Below, piece by piece: positions 24,845 to 36,909 of a stretch of DNA of 64,000 bases; the stretch's first letter is position 1; every line of letters starts with the position of its first letter. Where the stretch lies: contig WBMQ01000002.1 in NCBI GenBank assembly GCA_016630905.1, positions 868,001 through 932,000 on the forward strand. Direction: 5' to 3'. Below the pieces are notes generated by a model. The model made no database searches. It had not been told where the DNA came from and saw only the letters and a program-made list of their open reading frames with translations. The stretch is from Capillidium heterosporum. Its lineage: Eukaryota; Entomophthoromycota; Entomophthoromycetes; Entomophthorales; Capillidiaceae. Both the position numbers and the translations under genes were made by a program.

Positions 24845-25357
24845 CTAAGATGTAAGGACAGCACATTCGATTTCAACAAAGATACCAAAAGATAAACGAG
24901 TTACTTCAACGACAACACAGACTAGTTTATGTCCACTAAAGCGTTGTTGAAAATTTAGTTTTTAATAGGCACCATTACCTTACATCAGCGTATATATTGC
25001 TCATAGCTTGAAATATATCCATATCTTTTAGGCAAACGTTAGCCTTGGTAACTTTGTTGAGGCTCGAACCAACAGCGATTAAAATAGCAGTTAAATTTTC
25101 CAACATTTGGTACCAAAACGTAATTAGTTGGTAGATTTAGTAGTAGAATACGATTTAGGCCTCCATTCCATCAACGACTTTCTCGATGGAAAGATCTGTT
25201 CCAATGTTTCCAGATACGACTACTAATTTGTTTGCCTTGGTAACTTGAGCCATATATATAGTGTTTCAGTTGGTTCATAGAAAATTAGAGGCTTACAAAA
25301 AAGCTCAAAGGTACCAGAGGTATCAAATGTATGAACAGCATTGAAGCTGGAGGACAT
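24845..25357 (-). pseudogene. RidA/Mmf1 family, degenerate third copy C
   Basis: Same exon layout as RidA-A and -B but with several independent lesions. The start MSSSFNAVHTFDTSGTFELF has lost the NAPxAIGP(Y/F) motif. The intron 1 acceptor AG preceding CTCAAG is GG. In exon 2 the conserved Gln of MEAQT is a TAA stop (25155-25157). Exon 3 still reads MLENLTAILIAVGSSLNKV and KANVCLKDMDIFQAM, and exon 4 reads RFSGHKLVCVVVEVTRLSFG then FVEIECAVLTS-stop, with the KPARAA motif substituted (KLVCVV). Exon 2 here has the unbroken VVVSGNIGTDLS, supporting the view that the extra base in copy B is secondary. A decayed gene rather than a sequencing artefact, since stop, splice and substitution changes are combined. 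Confidence 0.85.
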
Positions 25358-26000
25358 GTTTAGTAGATGAACAGAAGGTATTAATTCGAATAAATAAAAT
25401 GGATTTAATCTGAAAAATGAGATAAAGCCCATCATTCAACTTGACAGTGTAAAATAGAATAGGCAACTTCAACTTTATGCTTTATTGTGGCTTTCAACAG
25501 TCTACATTCGACTTTTTACCATTATAAGTTGAAAAGTTAAGGTGTTTATGAGCGATTATAAGTAGTTAATCTACATCTTATAAATCGATTATGGCTTTAG
25601 ACTGAAATGTACAAAGTTTAATTAAAAGTATATATAGTACAGGGCAACCAACACTACGATGCTTAAAATTAAGGGGCCTATTTTTATTTGGTCTCTTTAG
25701 AGCTGTTGCACTTTGCATATCCAAGTTCATTACCTATCTTGAGTATAAATCTAAATGAGATATATTCTCAAGAGGATACTTCTGCATATTCAAGGTAGGC
25801 AACAGCTGTTCATGAACCATTGGCTATTGAAGTTTGAAATTTCGTCCTTTGCTTACAAACTTACAGATATTTCGATAGCAAACAAATGCTAGTTATACAA
25901 TAACTTATACCAAGGTTGAAATATTCACTTATAGAAGTGTATAAAAGCATACAATGACCAAGCAAAAACAGAAATCGACTTTTAAAAGATTTTAATTGCT
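25358..26000. promoter_or_regulatory. Divergent intergenic region, RidA-C / reductase copy 1
   Basis: 643 bp between the pseudogene start (minus) and the reductase start (plus). It contains a plausible promoter for the reductase: TATAAAAG at about 25940 lies roughly 60 bp before the ATG. No further motifs recognised. Confidence 0.4.
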
Positions 26001-29000
26001 ATGGCTAACTTCAACACCAATCTAATTTCCTACCCAAAGACCAATCGATTTATAACCATTTTCCGTCTACAAGCGGAATCCAAAGTCCAAGACAAACCTT
26101 TGATTAAACACCCCATCAATTCTCAGTACAACGAATTAACCTACAAGCAAATGTATGCCGGGATCCTCTCCTACTGCATCCCAATTGAAAGATAAGGTAG
26201 GTGGTAACTTTACCATTAATGAAGAAGATTTTGCTTCAGTCGGATTGCTTTTGGACAGTAACGTCGAGTTCATATTCAATGTGCTCAGCCTTATCCACTT
26301 GAACCTTACTCCCGTCATCCTATCACCTCGTAATTCAATCGACATATTAGTCCATCTTTTGACGAAAAGCCAGTGTAAAACTTTGATATATGACTCCACT
26401 TTTCAAGAAGTCATCGACATACTGAGAAGCAAGTTACTCAATTTAAAATTCATTGAGAAAATACCGTTCATAGATATCGATTTGAACTATGCTAAGGATG
26501 TCCAACCAGTAGTCAACTTTTCCAATAACAAGGGAGTAGAGGACGAGAGTAAGCGTATAGTAGCGGTTCTACATAGCTCCGGGTCCACCGGCTACCCTAA
26601 ACTGATAAAAATAAGTAACCGTTACATACTGACTTTAATCGAGCGTGAGCGCAACGTTTTAGATTCCCAAGTATTTCACGGTATTGCATTTTCCAGCCTC
26701 CCATTGTTTCATTCCTACGGGTTCAGCCACTTTTTGAGGGTTGCATTCAACGGTGCGACGGTCGCTTACCCTAGAAACAAGATGCTGACTGGAAAATCCA
26801 TCATCGAAGACTCTACCTTAGCCAAGGCTACTTATTTCATGACACTGCCATATATTTTGAAACTGCTAGAGGAGTATGCCGACTCCGATGGCGGGAATGA
26901 AGTTTGGGAGCATCTGTGCAAATTGGAAGTCGTAATCACCGGTGGTGCGCATTTACCCATCCAAACTGGTGAGAAGTTCATCAACAACGGCGTCAATTTA
27001 GTCAACGGGTATGGATCTACTGAAACGGGAATTATAAGCCTTGCAGCGTTAGATCGAAACAACAAGGAATTGCAAACCCAAAGCTTCAACCTAGATTTGA
27101 AGTACAGCATCGTCAATATTATGAACGATACTTGCCAGGTTCTAATTCATAGGGATGATCCTGGCCTGGCCACTGGCTTATTAGATGGTAATGAGGCAGA
27201 AGGGTATCTGCTAAGCGACCTTTTCCAAATTATAAGGCTAGATTCCAGCAAAAGCATCTTCGAATTTAAGATCCTGGGAAGAGTTGATGACACTATACTC
27301 ATATAACCGGTGAGAAGACGAATCCCGTACCCATCGAACTTAAACTTTTGAGTTGCAACTATATCGAAAAGGTTCTGGTCTATGGAAATGGTCAGCTGTA
27401 TGCCTGCTGCATCATCCAGCTAGATATCAAGGAAGCAGAGAAAATCCCCCTAAGAAAACTGTACAAGCACATCATCCACTACGTAAATTTGGTCAACGAA
27501 GATTCTCCCTCACATTCTAATATTATGGAAGAGCTGGTCTATATAATACCCTTCGGTTCAAGAAAGAAGCTACCCATCACGTTGAAAGGCGAAGTTAGAC
27601 GTAAGGAAGCTGAGAAGCTGTTTGCAGAAGAGATCGATCAGCTTTACAAGGAATTTGAGGATATCAATACCGATAGAAACGAGAGTAACAACGTAAATTT
27701 GAATGATAAAAACAAAAACCTCAACAACAAAGATATCGACTTCATCAAAGAATACATCCGCCAGAGCTTCAAGAATGTAACTGGAAGATCCCTCAAGGAG
27801 GACCTGAGCTTCTTCAGTCAGGGCTTGGACTCCCTAACCTCAGTCAAAATACGCAACGCTCTACAATCCAAGTATACCGACTTCAAGCTGAACCTCAACG
27901 ACATCTACACCTTTGATGACCTGTTCAAGCTGTCCAAGTTCATATCCAACAAATTAAACGGCAAAATCAAGGATTTACGGACTATCAAAAGCTTCAAAGC
28001 TGAGGCCGATGCTATTATAGACGAGCACCTGGACTATAGCAAGTTTGAGACTGAAAATGACGACCTGGTAAAACGCCTAGGAGTCACCGATGCTGAAATA
28101 AGTAATAGTATTAAGAAGGGTACCAAATTGAGCGTGCTTATCACCGGCGCTAACGGGTCGTTAGGTAGCTTCATCATCAAGGGTCTGTTAGGACTGTAGC
28201 GATATCGGTCAAATTTATTGTTTAGTACGAGCTAAATCTAATGACCAGGCAACGTATAGGCTGCTGCAGTGCTTCAGAGAACGTAAAATTGATATTCGAC
28301 TCGAAGACCTATCTCGCTTAGTTGCCTTACCGTATGTCTCTAAGGATATCCAGTTGGGACTAGATACCTCAACTTACAAGAAGATACTCCTTAACATCGA
28401 TATTATCTACCATGTAGCCTGGATGATGGACTTTCTTAAGCCAGTAAGTGAGTTCAAAGACTGCATTGACTCGGTCCTACACCTTATCCGTATACAATCT
28501 CTGAGCCCCAATAAAGCGATCAAATTTGGGTTCGTTTCAACGATCGGTGCTGCCATGCCTACCTTGATTGGGAAGTATATCAAGGAGGAACGATTGACCA
28601 CTGAGCTGGTAAATCTCAACTCTTGTAATGGCTACTCGATCTCCAAATTGATTTCGGAAGTAATATGCTACAACTACCAAGCCAAGTACGATTTGAATAT
28701 AGACATATTTAGGGTAGGCCAGGTGAGCGGCGACACTATAAATGGAGTTTGGAACACAAAGGAACATATTCCTCTTCTTATCAAAGGTTGCAGCGTTATA
28801 AAGTACCTCCCCTCATCCTTCGGCAAAGGCATCACTTGGATTCCAGCTGACGTAGCAGCTAACTCCATCATTGAAATTCTATTTAACCCCTCAAATTCTC
28901 ACAAATCGACCATCAGTCACATCATCAACCCTAAGAACTTAGTGTGGTCCCAGTTCATCCTCTACCTCCATAAACTAGGGTTTAAATTCGACGTTGTCGA

Positions 29001-29256
29001 TAATCGTACGTTCTTAACTCTGTTGAAAAGCGATAAGCTTCAGGATGCTGATACCAACCCTCTTGTCACCTTGACTGAATTCTTTGAAAGTGTTTTGATG
29101 CAAGATAATAACATAGTCATGGAAACCACCAAGACGGAGGCTTTATCGAACGAAATCAAGGATTTGGAGGTTGTTGGATTCGAATTGGTTGAGAAATATG
29201 TTGAGAGTTGGTTGAACATTGGGTTCTTGGACAAGAAATTGTTGGATTTGAACTGA
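26001..29256 (+). CDS. A-T-R adenylate-forming reductase (Lys2-like), copy 1, three frame breaks
   Basis: Intronless locus; 3256 nt, one more than a multiple of three, 1084 aa once the breaks are resolved. Domain order: adenylation (A), carrier (T), NAD(P)H thioester reductase (R), as in fungal alpha-aminoadipate reductase and related carboxylic acid reductases, but shorter than Lys2 (about 1400 aa). Seen: A3 loop HSSGSTGYPKLIK, NGYGSTETG, GRVDDTI, and GEKTNPVPIELKLLSCNYIE; T-domain FFSQGLDSLTSVKIRNAL with the phosphopantetheine Ser; R-domain VLITGANGSLGSFIIKGLL (Rossmann loop), VDIIYHVAWMMDF-like text, and YSISK (YxxxK). Breaks: extra C at 26170-26171, missing base near 27300, extra G at 28191-28192. 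Substrate unknown; a carboxylic or amino acid would be adenylated, tethered and released as an aldehyde. A 4'-phosphopantetheinyl transferase would be required elsewhere. Confidence 0.85.
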
Positions 29257-30169
29257 AGTTCAAGTGGATTTTCATAAGCATACTTTAAATAAATAGGTTG
29301 TGCAATAACTTTTACTTTGGCATTTCAGGATACATGATGTTAGGGATATAGATGTATATAAATAAAAGGTTGAGTTTAAATTTTACTACTATCAATCACA
29401 AATTCGTATAATATCTTCTTTTCAAGACAGTAGCATTTCCTTAATAAAGTTAGCACTGTATCTTGCTCTTAGGGCATCAAAAGCTCCTATGCCATATATA
29501 TCACTAATACCCCCTTTTGAGTTTTTAGGTCAACTTCCTTGCCGTTTGTTTTACTAGTACACTTGATAAAAGTGTACTAGGCCATCCTTTTATAATAAAC
29601 CATTAGTATCGAAGTTTCTTATATAACTTTAGTTATATTAGCATTGATATCTTTTATTTTACACAAATATCAGTTAATATATATGTTTTCACCTTTCGCT
29701 AAGCCGAATATCTTTGACCTAGCACTAATCGATATTATCTGACAATTTTTATGGATATCTCAAGGTTCTCAAGCTGTCTTTAGTGGTTTGAACTGTATTA
29801 CTCTTTTTCACTAGTCTCGAATCCCTACCTAAAGTAATACTACATTTTAATCATTTTTAGCTATTGGCAAAAATCTTACCTGATTGATTTTTGTTATGGT
29901 TAATACTACGGCTTTAGACGCGCTTTCAGTCGGTGATTACTATCAAGATGGCTCAGTAATACCCGATTCAAAACTTTGGTTCGAATTAACCTCACCTCTA
30001 CCTAAAGTTCTCAGTATCTGAAAATACATTGTAGCCCAGATACCTAAAACGTTAGTCATTATACAAAAGTTTATGAAAGCATATCATGCCGGAGCTTAAT
30101 ATCTAAAATTGTTTAAAATCGATAAATTGGATCGAATTTGAGCTACCACAATTAATAAATACACTATAT
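29257..30169. other. Intergenic with an 11-bp perfect hairpin
   Basis: Between two converging genes. It holds the inverted repeat at 29554-29580 (separate entry) and otherwise no supported feature. Confidence 0.5.
29554..29580. repeat. Perfect inverted repeat, 11-bp arms, 5-nt loop
   Basis: CTAGTACACTT, loop GATAA, AAGTGTACTAG. It lies about 300 bp past the stop of reductase copy 1. Its function is unknown; a 3'-end RNA hairpin or a protein-binding palindrome are both possible. Confidence 0.8.
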
Positions 30170-31942
30170 TTAATTCTCAACCACCGATGTGATATTGTCC
30201 TCAATCGGTTTCATGATGGGAAACAGGGTAACCTCCTTGATATTGTTACTATCAGTCAGAAGCATAGTTACTCGACCGATACTAATACCACATCCACCGG
30301 TCGGTGGCAAGTCGTACTCCAAGGCGGTGCAGAAGTTCTCATCGGTGAGCTGAGCTTCGTCATCTCCAGCATTTCGGTCGTTGGCCTGGGCTGCAAAACG
30401 TCGTCGTTGATCGAATGGATCGTTCCAACTCGGTGTAAGAGTTACAGATCTCCTTGGATGCACAGAACAGTTCGAACCGTTCACTTAAACCAGGTAGATC
30501 ACGGTGGCTAAAAATGGGTCAGTAAAATAGTATTCCTTGTATATATTACTATTTAGCTAGAGGGGACATCATCTGAGGATGGCAGGTGATGAAGGTAGGA
30601 TTTATACATTGTACTTCGAGGTACTTTCCAACCAACTATTAAAATAAGCATATCAACCAGCAAAAACTAAATTACCTTATCCAGCATACGGGCGTTAGTT
30701 CTAGGAGCTGAGCACTCGACCTTATGCTTGGCGCACAGATCAGTTAAGAATCGGTTAAACCCATCACTGTAGAAAGTGTCTGCTGGAGGGAATGTTACAT
30801 CTAACGCTTCTTCCAATCCTTCAATCATATTTATACGACGAAAAGGTGGCGTAAAATCGATATCGTACACTTCACCATTTGGACCATTGGGGTGATACTT
30901 GATTCTGTATCCGCCGGTGATGTTCTTAACTATGGAGGCTAGCATGTTCTCTGAGATCTCCAGCATATCGTACATATCAGCGTAGGCCATATAGAATTCG
31001 CAGGTAGTAAATTCAGGGTTATGAGTCATGTCGATACCCTCATTTCGAAACAACCTTCTATCTCATAGACGCGATCTAAGCCACCTACTACCAGCATCTT
31101 GAGGTAAAGTTCTGGAGCGATACGCATGAATAGGTCCATATTTAAATCGTTGTGGTGGGTGATGAAAGGTTTGGCAGTTGCACCACCAGCTATAGTGTTC
31201 ATCATTGGTGTTTCAACTTCCAAGAAAGCTAGATTGTCGAGATACTGGCGCATCAACTTGACAACTTTGCTACGGACAATAAAATTGTCCCGGACGTTGT
31301 TGTTTATCATCAGATCTAGGTACCGCTGGCGATACCGGGATTCTTGATTTTTGAAGCCGAAATGAGTAGTCGGCAACATATGTAGACAGGGTGATATCTA
31401 AAGGTACTATCGATAACTCCCCCTTTTTAGAACGGCAGGGGTATCCACGGACTCCGATAATATCGCCGCGACGTAGATGATTATGAACTTGAGCAAAGTC
31501 CCGTTCCGAATCCCTGTTGCATTTAGTTAGTAGCTTTGATTATGACTTACTGGTTGATGGCCATAACTTGTACCCTCTTTCCTTCTCCATGTAGTTGATA
31601 GAATCTGAGGTTGGAACCGAATGAACGTATTTGGTGGATACGACCTATATATGGTCAGCTATATTTTTAGCAAACTGTCAATTACCAGCAAGGGAAACGA
31701 TATCTCCAGAGCGTTCATTATCAGTTAATATGCTATACTTTTCGATAAAGTCGAGGATAGAGATGGAGACGTCAAACTTATGGGGATAAGGTGTATTCCC
31801 TTCCTGCATCATCTGGTTGATCGCTCTAGTACGAATCTCAAAGTATTGCTATAAGGAAATTAGATTGGATTCAAAAATACTATACATTAGGATTGAGCTG
31901 CTCTTCATTAGCAACTGGTATTTCTTCAAATTGTCGAGACAT
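30170..31942 (-). CDS. KRS1: Lysyl-tRNA synthetase, class II, frame-broken and motif 3 altered
   Basis: Six exons (31886-31942, 31686-31848, 31551-31644, 30676-31513, 30550-30635, 30170-30507). Eukaryotic LysRS: anticodon-binding OB fold ([19 protein letters not shown]), class II motif 1 ([23 protein letters not shown]), [20 protein letters not shown], motif 2 ([19 protein letters not shown]), [11 protein letters not shown] and [18 protein letters not shown] at the end. Breaks: extra base in CC at 30425-30426 (coding ELNDP), a missing base near 31058 (coding VYEIGRLFRNEG), and a short internal loss around 31388-31402, where the expected ITLLSPCLHM reads only part way. Motif 3 reads GCGISIGRV in place of the usual GWGMGIDRV: the Arg is kept but the acidic residue is Gly. 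Either a decaying paralogue or low-quality consensus of an essential gene. It charges tRNA-Lys in the cytosol. Confidence 0.88.
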
Positions 31943-32694
31943 CTCGATTTTTTATTTGGATGTTATAAAAGGTTTTTTGGGATCTTACTTTTATATACTT
32001 GAATTTTGTAATTCTATCGAAGCTATTATAATGAGTCATATTTAGCAATCTTCATTAATTGTATAAGCACAGCTCAATTTTAATATTGGTCAACATTAAC
32101 TATATAAATAATAGCTAGTGTTGATAATTCAGCTTTACAGGTTTTAATCAACTGCGCGTTTAGAAAGCTACTTTTTGATGAAAATGTACTTTAGACAAAT
32201 GCCAGTTAATAAATGCTAGGACAACTAAAATAGCAAACTTAGTCATCATATCCAAGTTTGCTATAAGAGCATAGTCGAAATATTCCTTTTTCCAGCCATA
32301 ACGCCATATATTACACAATTTTCACTCATCACTCAAGGTATATTTTATCAAGTATGCCCCAACTTCTATTCATAATTAGTTCATTTGAGTCATACTTAGA
32401 TACACATAGTACTCTATAAGCCAACAACAAATACATGCAATATGTCTAAGTTTCACTTTACAATATTAATCTCAAGGTTTGATAGCTTTAAAATCTTGGT
32501 ATCTGCTTATTACAGATAACAAACCTTATGATTCAAAACTTTAAACCTTACCTTGACTTTGACGATTGTACTATATATCAAATAAATACGCTAAACAGGA
32601 AGGATAATTTATTAATTAAGCTTATATAACAGTATACTAAATCGCTGTAATAAGTATGCTTTTTACACTGACCGAAAATTACTAGTAGGGTAGT
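31943..32694. other. Intergenic, no gene seen
   Basis: AT-rich spacer between the lysyl-tRNA synthetase start and the 3' end of the PHD gene. No supported feature. Confidence 0.5.
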
Positions 32695-34782
32695 TTAAAC
32701 GATATGCGACCGTCGCTTTTTCTTAGCTTGGTCCAAAAGAAATTCTTGGAGTGCTTCGGGATCCACTTGTGTCATTAGATCATGAACTGCTGATAAACGT
32801 CGAAATAGAGGGCGTGGCACAGCAATCTTAGGTCGAACGAGAGCATCATTCAGTTGCCTAAGGTCGTCTTCACCTAGACATATTTCCACACTCTTACGTC
32901 GATTCGGGGTAGGGCAGGGTGTTTGCGAGCCATAAGGTATCGGAGGACCAGGGACAAAGGCTCCAGTTCCAGTTCCTTGACCGAAAGGGCCCTACGATAG
33001 CATCAGTTAATATATATGATCGGTATAATAGATAATAATTACCAATGCAGTTTCAATAAGTCTTTCAAAATTAGCAAATACCTTTGAAGTAGTCGGTGTA
33101 AGCTCGTTAGGCGTCGAACTATTTCGGCTACAAGTCCGTTTGGCTCTACCGTTTGGATTAGCTTCAAAATCAGGTTGTGAAAGTCGCATAAGAACTTCGG
33201 CCGCCTCTTCGACCTCCGATACGCTACTAGTGTTGGTATCGTCAGTGGTATTAAATACCGAGGGCTCCTCTTGGTACGAATCTACGGCTAGAATGGAACC
33301 AAATGCCTGGTAAACCTAACAAGTTATTAATCTTACTAAGAAAATGCCTACATTGAGCTGATTTAAGACGTTATATGCCGGATCTCTAAGTTTGTGGAGG
33401 AGACCCTTCTCCATTTCAGAATGTAGTTCCTTAAAGCGACGAAGTTTTTGGTCCCTGATTGAAACTTAGTATATAAAGGTAGATTAACACTTACTTTTCG
33501 ACTTTTATAACGAGTCGGTTGATTACGGTGAGTTCATCAATCGGATCGGTAGTAAGTTTAAGCAGATATTGATTCCGTTTGAATGGATCGAGTAAAGTCT
33601 TGGTATTTTCTAGTTTGTTGGATATCGCTAAAGGTGTATGTTCAGCTGAAGTGTCAACACTTTTGGTAGAACAAGGATAAGTTATTGCTTCCTGGTCGAC
33701 TGCGGGTGTTGGGGCTTTTGGACGACGCAGTGGGGGTAGAATATGCTCAACATGAACTGGACACCTCCACTTAAGCCCAATCGGTGGAGTCTTTGTCATC
33801 GGAGGGTTAATACAGTCAACGTGCCAGTAAAGAACACAATAGTCACACTGTATCATGGGACCACACATTGCCGATTTTTTGCAAAAAAAACAAGTGATAA
33901 GGTTGCCGCTTTTATCATGGAGGTAAGTAGGTCGTGCTACGTAGGGTCTAGCTTCTAGCTTTGTAGTCCTATAATAGTTTTGTAAATTAAAATAGGCATG
34001 AAACAAGTAGAACCTCTGCTTCGGATTTTGTAGCGCATTTAAATCGACATATTCACCGTAAGGGTTGATACCCGCTAGTATATCTGTCAGAATAAACACT
34101 AGACTAAGACTTACTCCCTTCATAGAAATTACGTATATTTTTTGGGAGTTGGAAAGACGTGGGGTTCATACGCTCAATTACCTCGCTAAGGTTACCAAAA
34201 ATATTCTTCGGGTCGCCTGAGATGGGCTTCTAAAAACGTTTAGCTAAGAACGGAATAATAAATACAGGAAAAGATTTGCAAGAGTTGCAGTACCAGTTTC
34301 CCATGGGCAAAGGATTCCATCTATCATCGAAAGGAGGGTTCAAGCAAGTAAAATGGAATGAACGTGGGCATTTATCACAGCAAGCTAAAGTCCCAGGCCC
34401 TTTACAAGACTGACAAAAATCATTGTTCTTTATAGGATATTAATAAGTAGACAAAAGTTTTTATTACCCTTTTTAGCGTAAACTCTTGTTGGTTTACTTG
34501 AATTCTTGGGATTATCTTACGTGTACTTTTACGAAAGCCTTGTTGACTATCTTGGAGTAAACTGGCTTTCTTCTTGGGCCTACTTTTAGACCTTAAAATA
34601 AACCGGATAAAAGAGATGAGTTAAATTTAAGCAAAGACTTACCCTTCAGCCTTTTCAGTAGAGGAATCGACACTAGGGAGTGGTGATGAAGCTTGTTGAG
34701 AACCGGTGGCATCAGGCTCAAAGTTTTCTACATCTATAGTAGAGCGTTCTTCGGAAGGTACAGGCTTGTTGGTAAGAGACAT
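32695..34782 (-). CDS. RCO1: Double-PHD protein, Rco1-like (Rpd3S/Clr6-II histone deacetylase complex)
   Basis: Eight exons (34643-34782, 34468-34591, 34266-34427, 34115-34229, 33495-34083, 33352-33454, 33043-33315, 32695-32991), all in phase, give 600 aa. PHD1: NDFCQSCKGPGTLACCDKCP, RSFHFTCLNPP, then NWYCNSC, spanning exons 2-3. A linker with IFGNLSEVIERMNPTSFQLP resembles the MRG-interaction segment of Rco1. PHD2: CFFCKKSAMCGPMIQCDYC, LYWHVDCINPP and LKWRCPVH. A charged helical tail follows (DQKLRRFKELHSEMEKGLLH). This PHD1-linker-PHD2 architecture defines Rco1 and its fission-yeast equivalents, which bring Rpd3S to H3K36-methylated transcribed chromatin to suppress cryptic initiation. Two PHDs also occur in other chromatin proteins, so the subunit assignment is likely rather than certain. 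The C-terminal KKKRR could be a nuclear localisation signal. Confidence 0.78.
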
Positions 34783-36099
34783 CTTGTAGAAGTATATCTA
34801 TCCTATGTGAAGATGCAGCAAAATAACAATATTTGGTGGACTCAGGTGCTAAAAGTATATTTTGTAACACCTTTTAACTGAAGGAATCCAGCCTTATTGG
34901 TTTAAGAAATGATCCAATATAGTCCATGTACCAAATTAATTATACAGCTTTATCAACCTTTGTAAACTTTAGTCGATAAAACCAAATCTACTGTGTAAAT
35001 AATTAGGTACAAAGCAATGATTATCAACAAACCAAACTCGTTCCGGTTTATAGAACTAATTTCTTTTAAGAAACATCAAGAGAACTGGTAGCTTTAAACA
35101 AAACAAAAAGGATATAGTTGCTTAATTGCAAGGCTATTTCTCAAGGATCTGAAGACCAGATGATACCTAAAAGTTATCTGGAATTGAGTAGACTTATATA
35201 CCAGGATTAAAAGATCCGTATATATATATTTAATGCTACTTTACTTTTGAATATACATCAGCTATATTATTGATAAAACTTTAGATCAGAAATAGTGGGC
35301 TATTTTGGCCGCATCTAATATCAAAGTAGCATTTTGATTATATCGATATACATAATATATAGCCTATTATTAACATGCCAAATTGTGGCTTAATAAAAAG
35401 ATTAATAAAGCAATTTAATAGTTGCCTATATCTTATATTTCAACTGTTATTTATAATTTACAAAATTCAGCTGATATTCGTAAGCCTTCAATCATACAGT
35501 TATAAAAGCATATAGACTAATATTTAAATCTGAGTATTTTAATTTTTACAAACCATGTTTTTGTATATAATATTTGTAGATGCTTAGCTCTATATTTATA
35601 CTATTACTATATAGAAATGCTTTGTACAAGCATCCATATTCTATCATTAATTATAAAATCCATTCCATACTATAGCTGATATAGGTTTAGGATATAAATT
35701 CGCATATGACTGATCTGTAATAGCATTCTATAGTCTATGTGCTTATGTTTAAATTTACAATCTATGATAATATACGTACACTGTATAAATCCTAATGGCT
35801 ATATAAAAAATTAGCAATGCTCATCATCATAGAACTTCAAATGCTTCTGGCATTTCGGTCAATTTACAAAATTTACCGGGAATCCAGTCAATTATATGGG
35901 TCAATTTGGCAAACTTAAAAGGGATCTAAGACTTTCTTTTTAGCGATTCTAAGCTAGTATTTGGACCCTCTCTCAACCTAATGTAAGTATTTTTATCAAT
36001 GTGGTGGAAGATTGGAAATTCGACAGCGAAGCTATGCATCCATCAACCCAACTAAGTCAACAGTGTAACTAAAGAATTTATGTAGAGCTAAAATCAAAA
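34783..36099. other. 1.3-kb divergent intergenic region upstream of uL2
   Basis: Separates the Rco1-like gene (minus) from RPL2 (plus). Very AT-rich, with no coding feature. The last ~240 bp contain three GTCAATT heptamers (separate entry). Confidence 0.5.
35858..35906 (+). promoter_or_regulatory. Three GTCAATT repeats upstream of uL2
   Basis: GTCAATT occurs at 35858-35864, 35887-35893 and 35900-35906, about 195-240 bp before the uL2 ATG, in a stretch otherwise less AT-rich than its surroundings. It could be a ribosomal-protein promoter element; I did not find it upstream of eL6. Confidence 0.3.
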
Positions 36100-36909
36100 A
36101 TGGGTCGTGTTATTCGTGCTCAGAGAAAAGGTGCTGGTGGTATCTTCAAGTCCCACAACAAGAACCGTAAAGGAGCTGCCAAATTCCGTTCATTGGATTT
36201 CGCTGAACGCAACGGTTACATCCGTGGTGTCGTCAAGGAGATTGTCCACGACCCCGGACGTGGTGCCCCCTTGGCCAAGGTCGCTTTCCGTGATGTCTAC
36301 AAGTAAGCTTTTTACAATTGAAGTTTTTTAAAATTGGAATTTGAAAGGTACAAAACCCGTACTGAAACTTTCATTGCTACCGAAGGTATGTACACCGGTC
36401 AGTTTGTTTACGCCGGAAAGAAGGCCACTTTGCAGGTAGGCAACGTTTTGCCCATCGGTAACATGCCCGAAGGTACCATTATTTGTAACGTCGAAGAGAA
36501 GCCCGGAGACAGAGGAGGTTTGGCTCGTACCTCTGGTGCTTACGCTACCGTAATTGGCCACAACGCCGATGAGGGTAGAACCCGTATCAAGCTCCCCTCC
36601 GGTGCCAAGAAGGTCATCCTCTCCAAGGCCCGTGCCACCGTTGGTATCGTTGCTGGTGGTGGTCGTATCGACAAACCCCTGCTCAAGGCCGGTCGTGCCT
36701 ACCACAAGTACCGCGTCAAGCGCAACTCATGGCCCAAGACTCGTGGTGTTGCTATGAACCCCGTTGAGCATCCCCACGGTGGTGGTAACCACCAGCATAT
36801 TGGTCATGCCTCAACCGTTGCCCGCGACTCGTCGTCCGGTCAGAAGGTTGGTCTTATTGCTGCTCGTCGTACTGGTCTTATCCGTGGTTCCAAGAAGGTC
36901 AAGGAGTAA
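36100..36909 (+). CDS. RPL2: 60S ribosomal protein uL2 (L8/Rpl2)
   Basis: Two exons (36100-36302, 36348-36909; intron 45 bp) give 254 aa, exactly the length of yeast Rpl2. uL2 lies next to the peptidyl-transferase centre and is needed for subunit joining. Seen: [59 protein letters not shown] and the catalytic-centre loop [19 protein letters not shown]. Codon use is strongly biased to C-ending codons (GGT/GGC, AAG, ACC), unlike the neighbours, as expected for a highly expressed gene. It converges with eL6. Confidence 0.98.
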
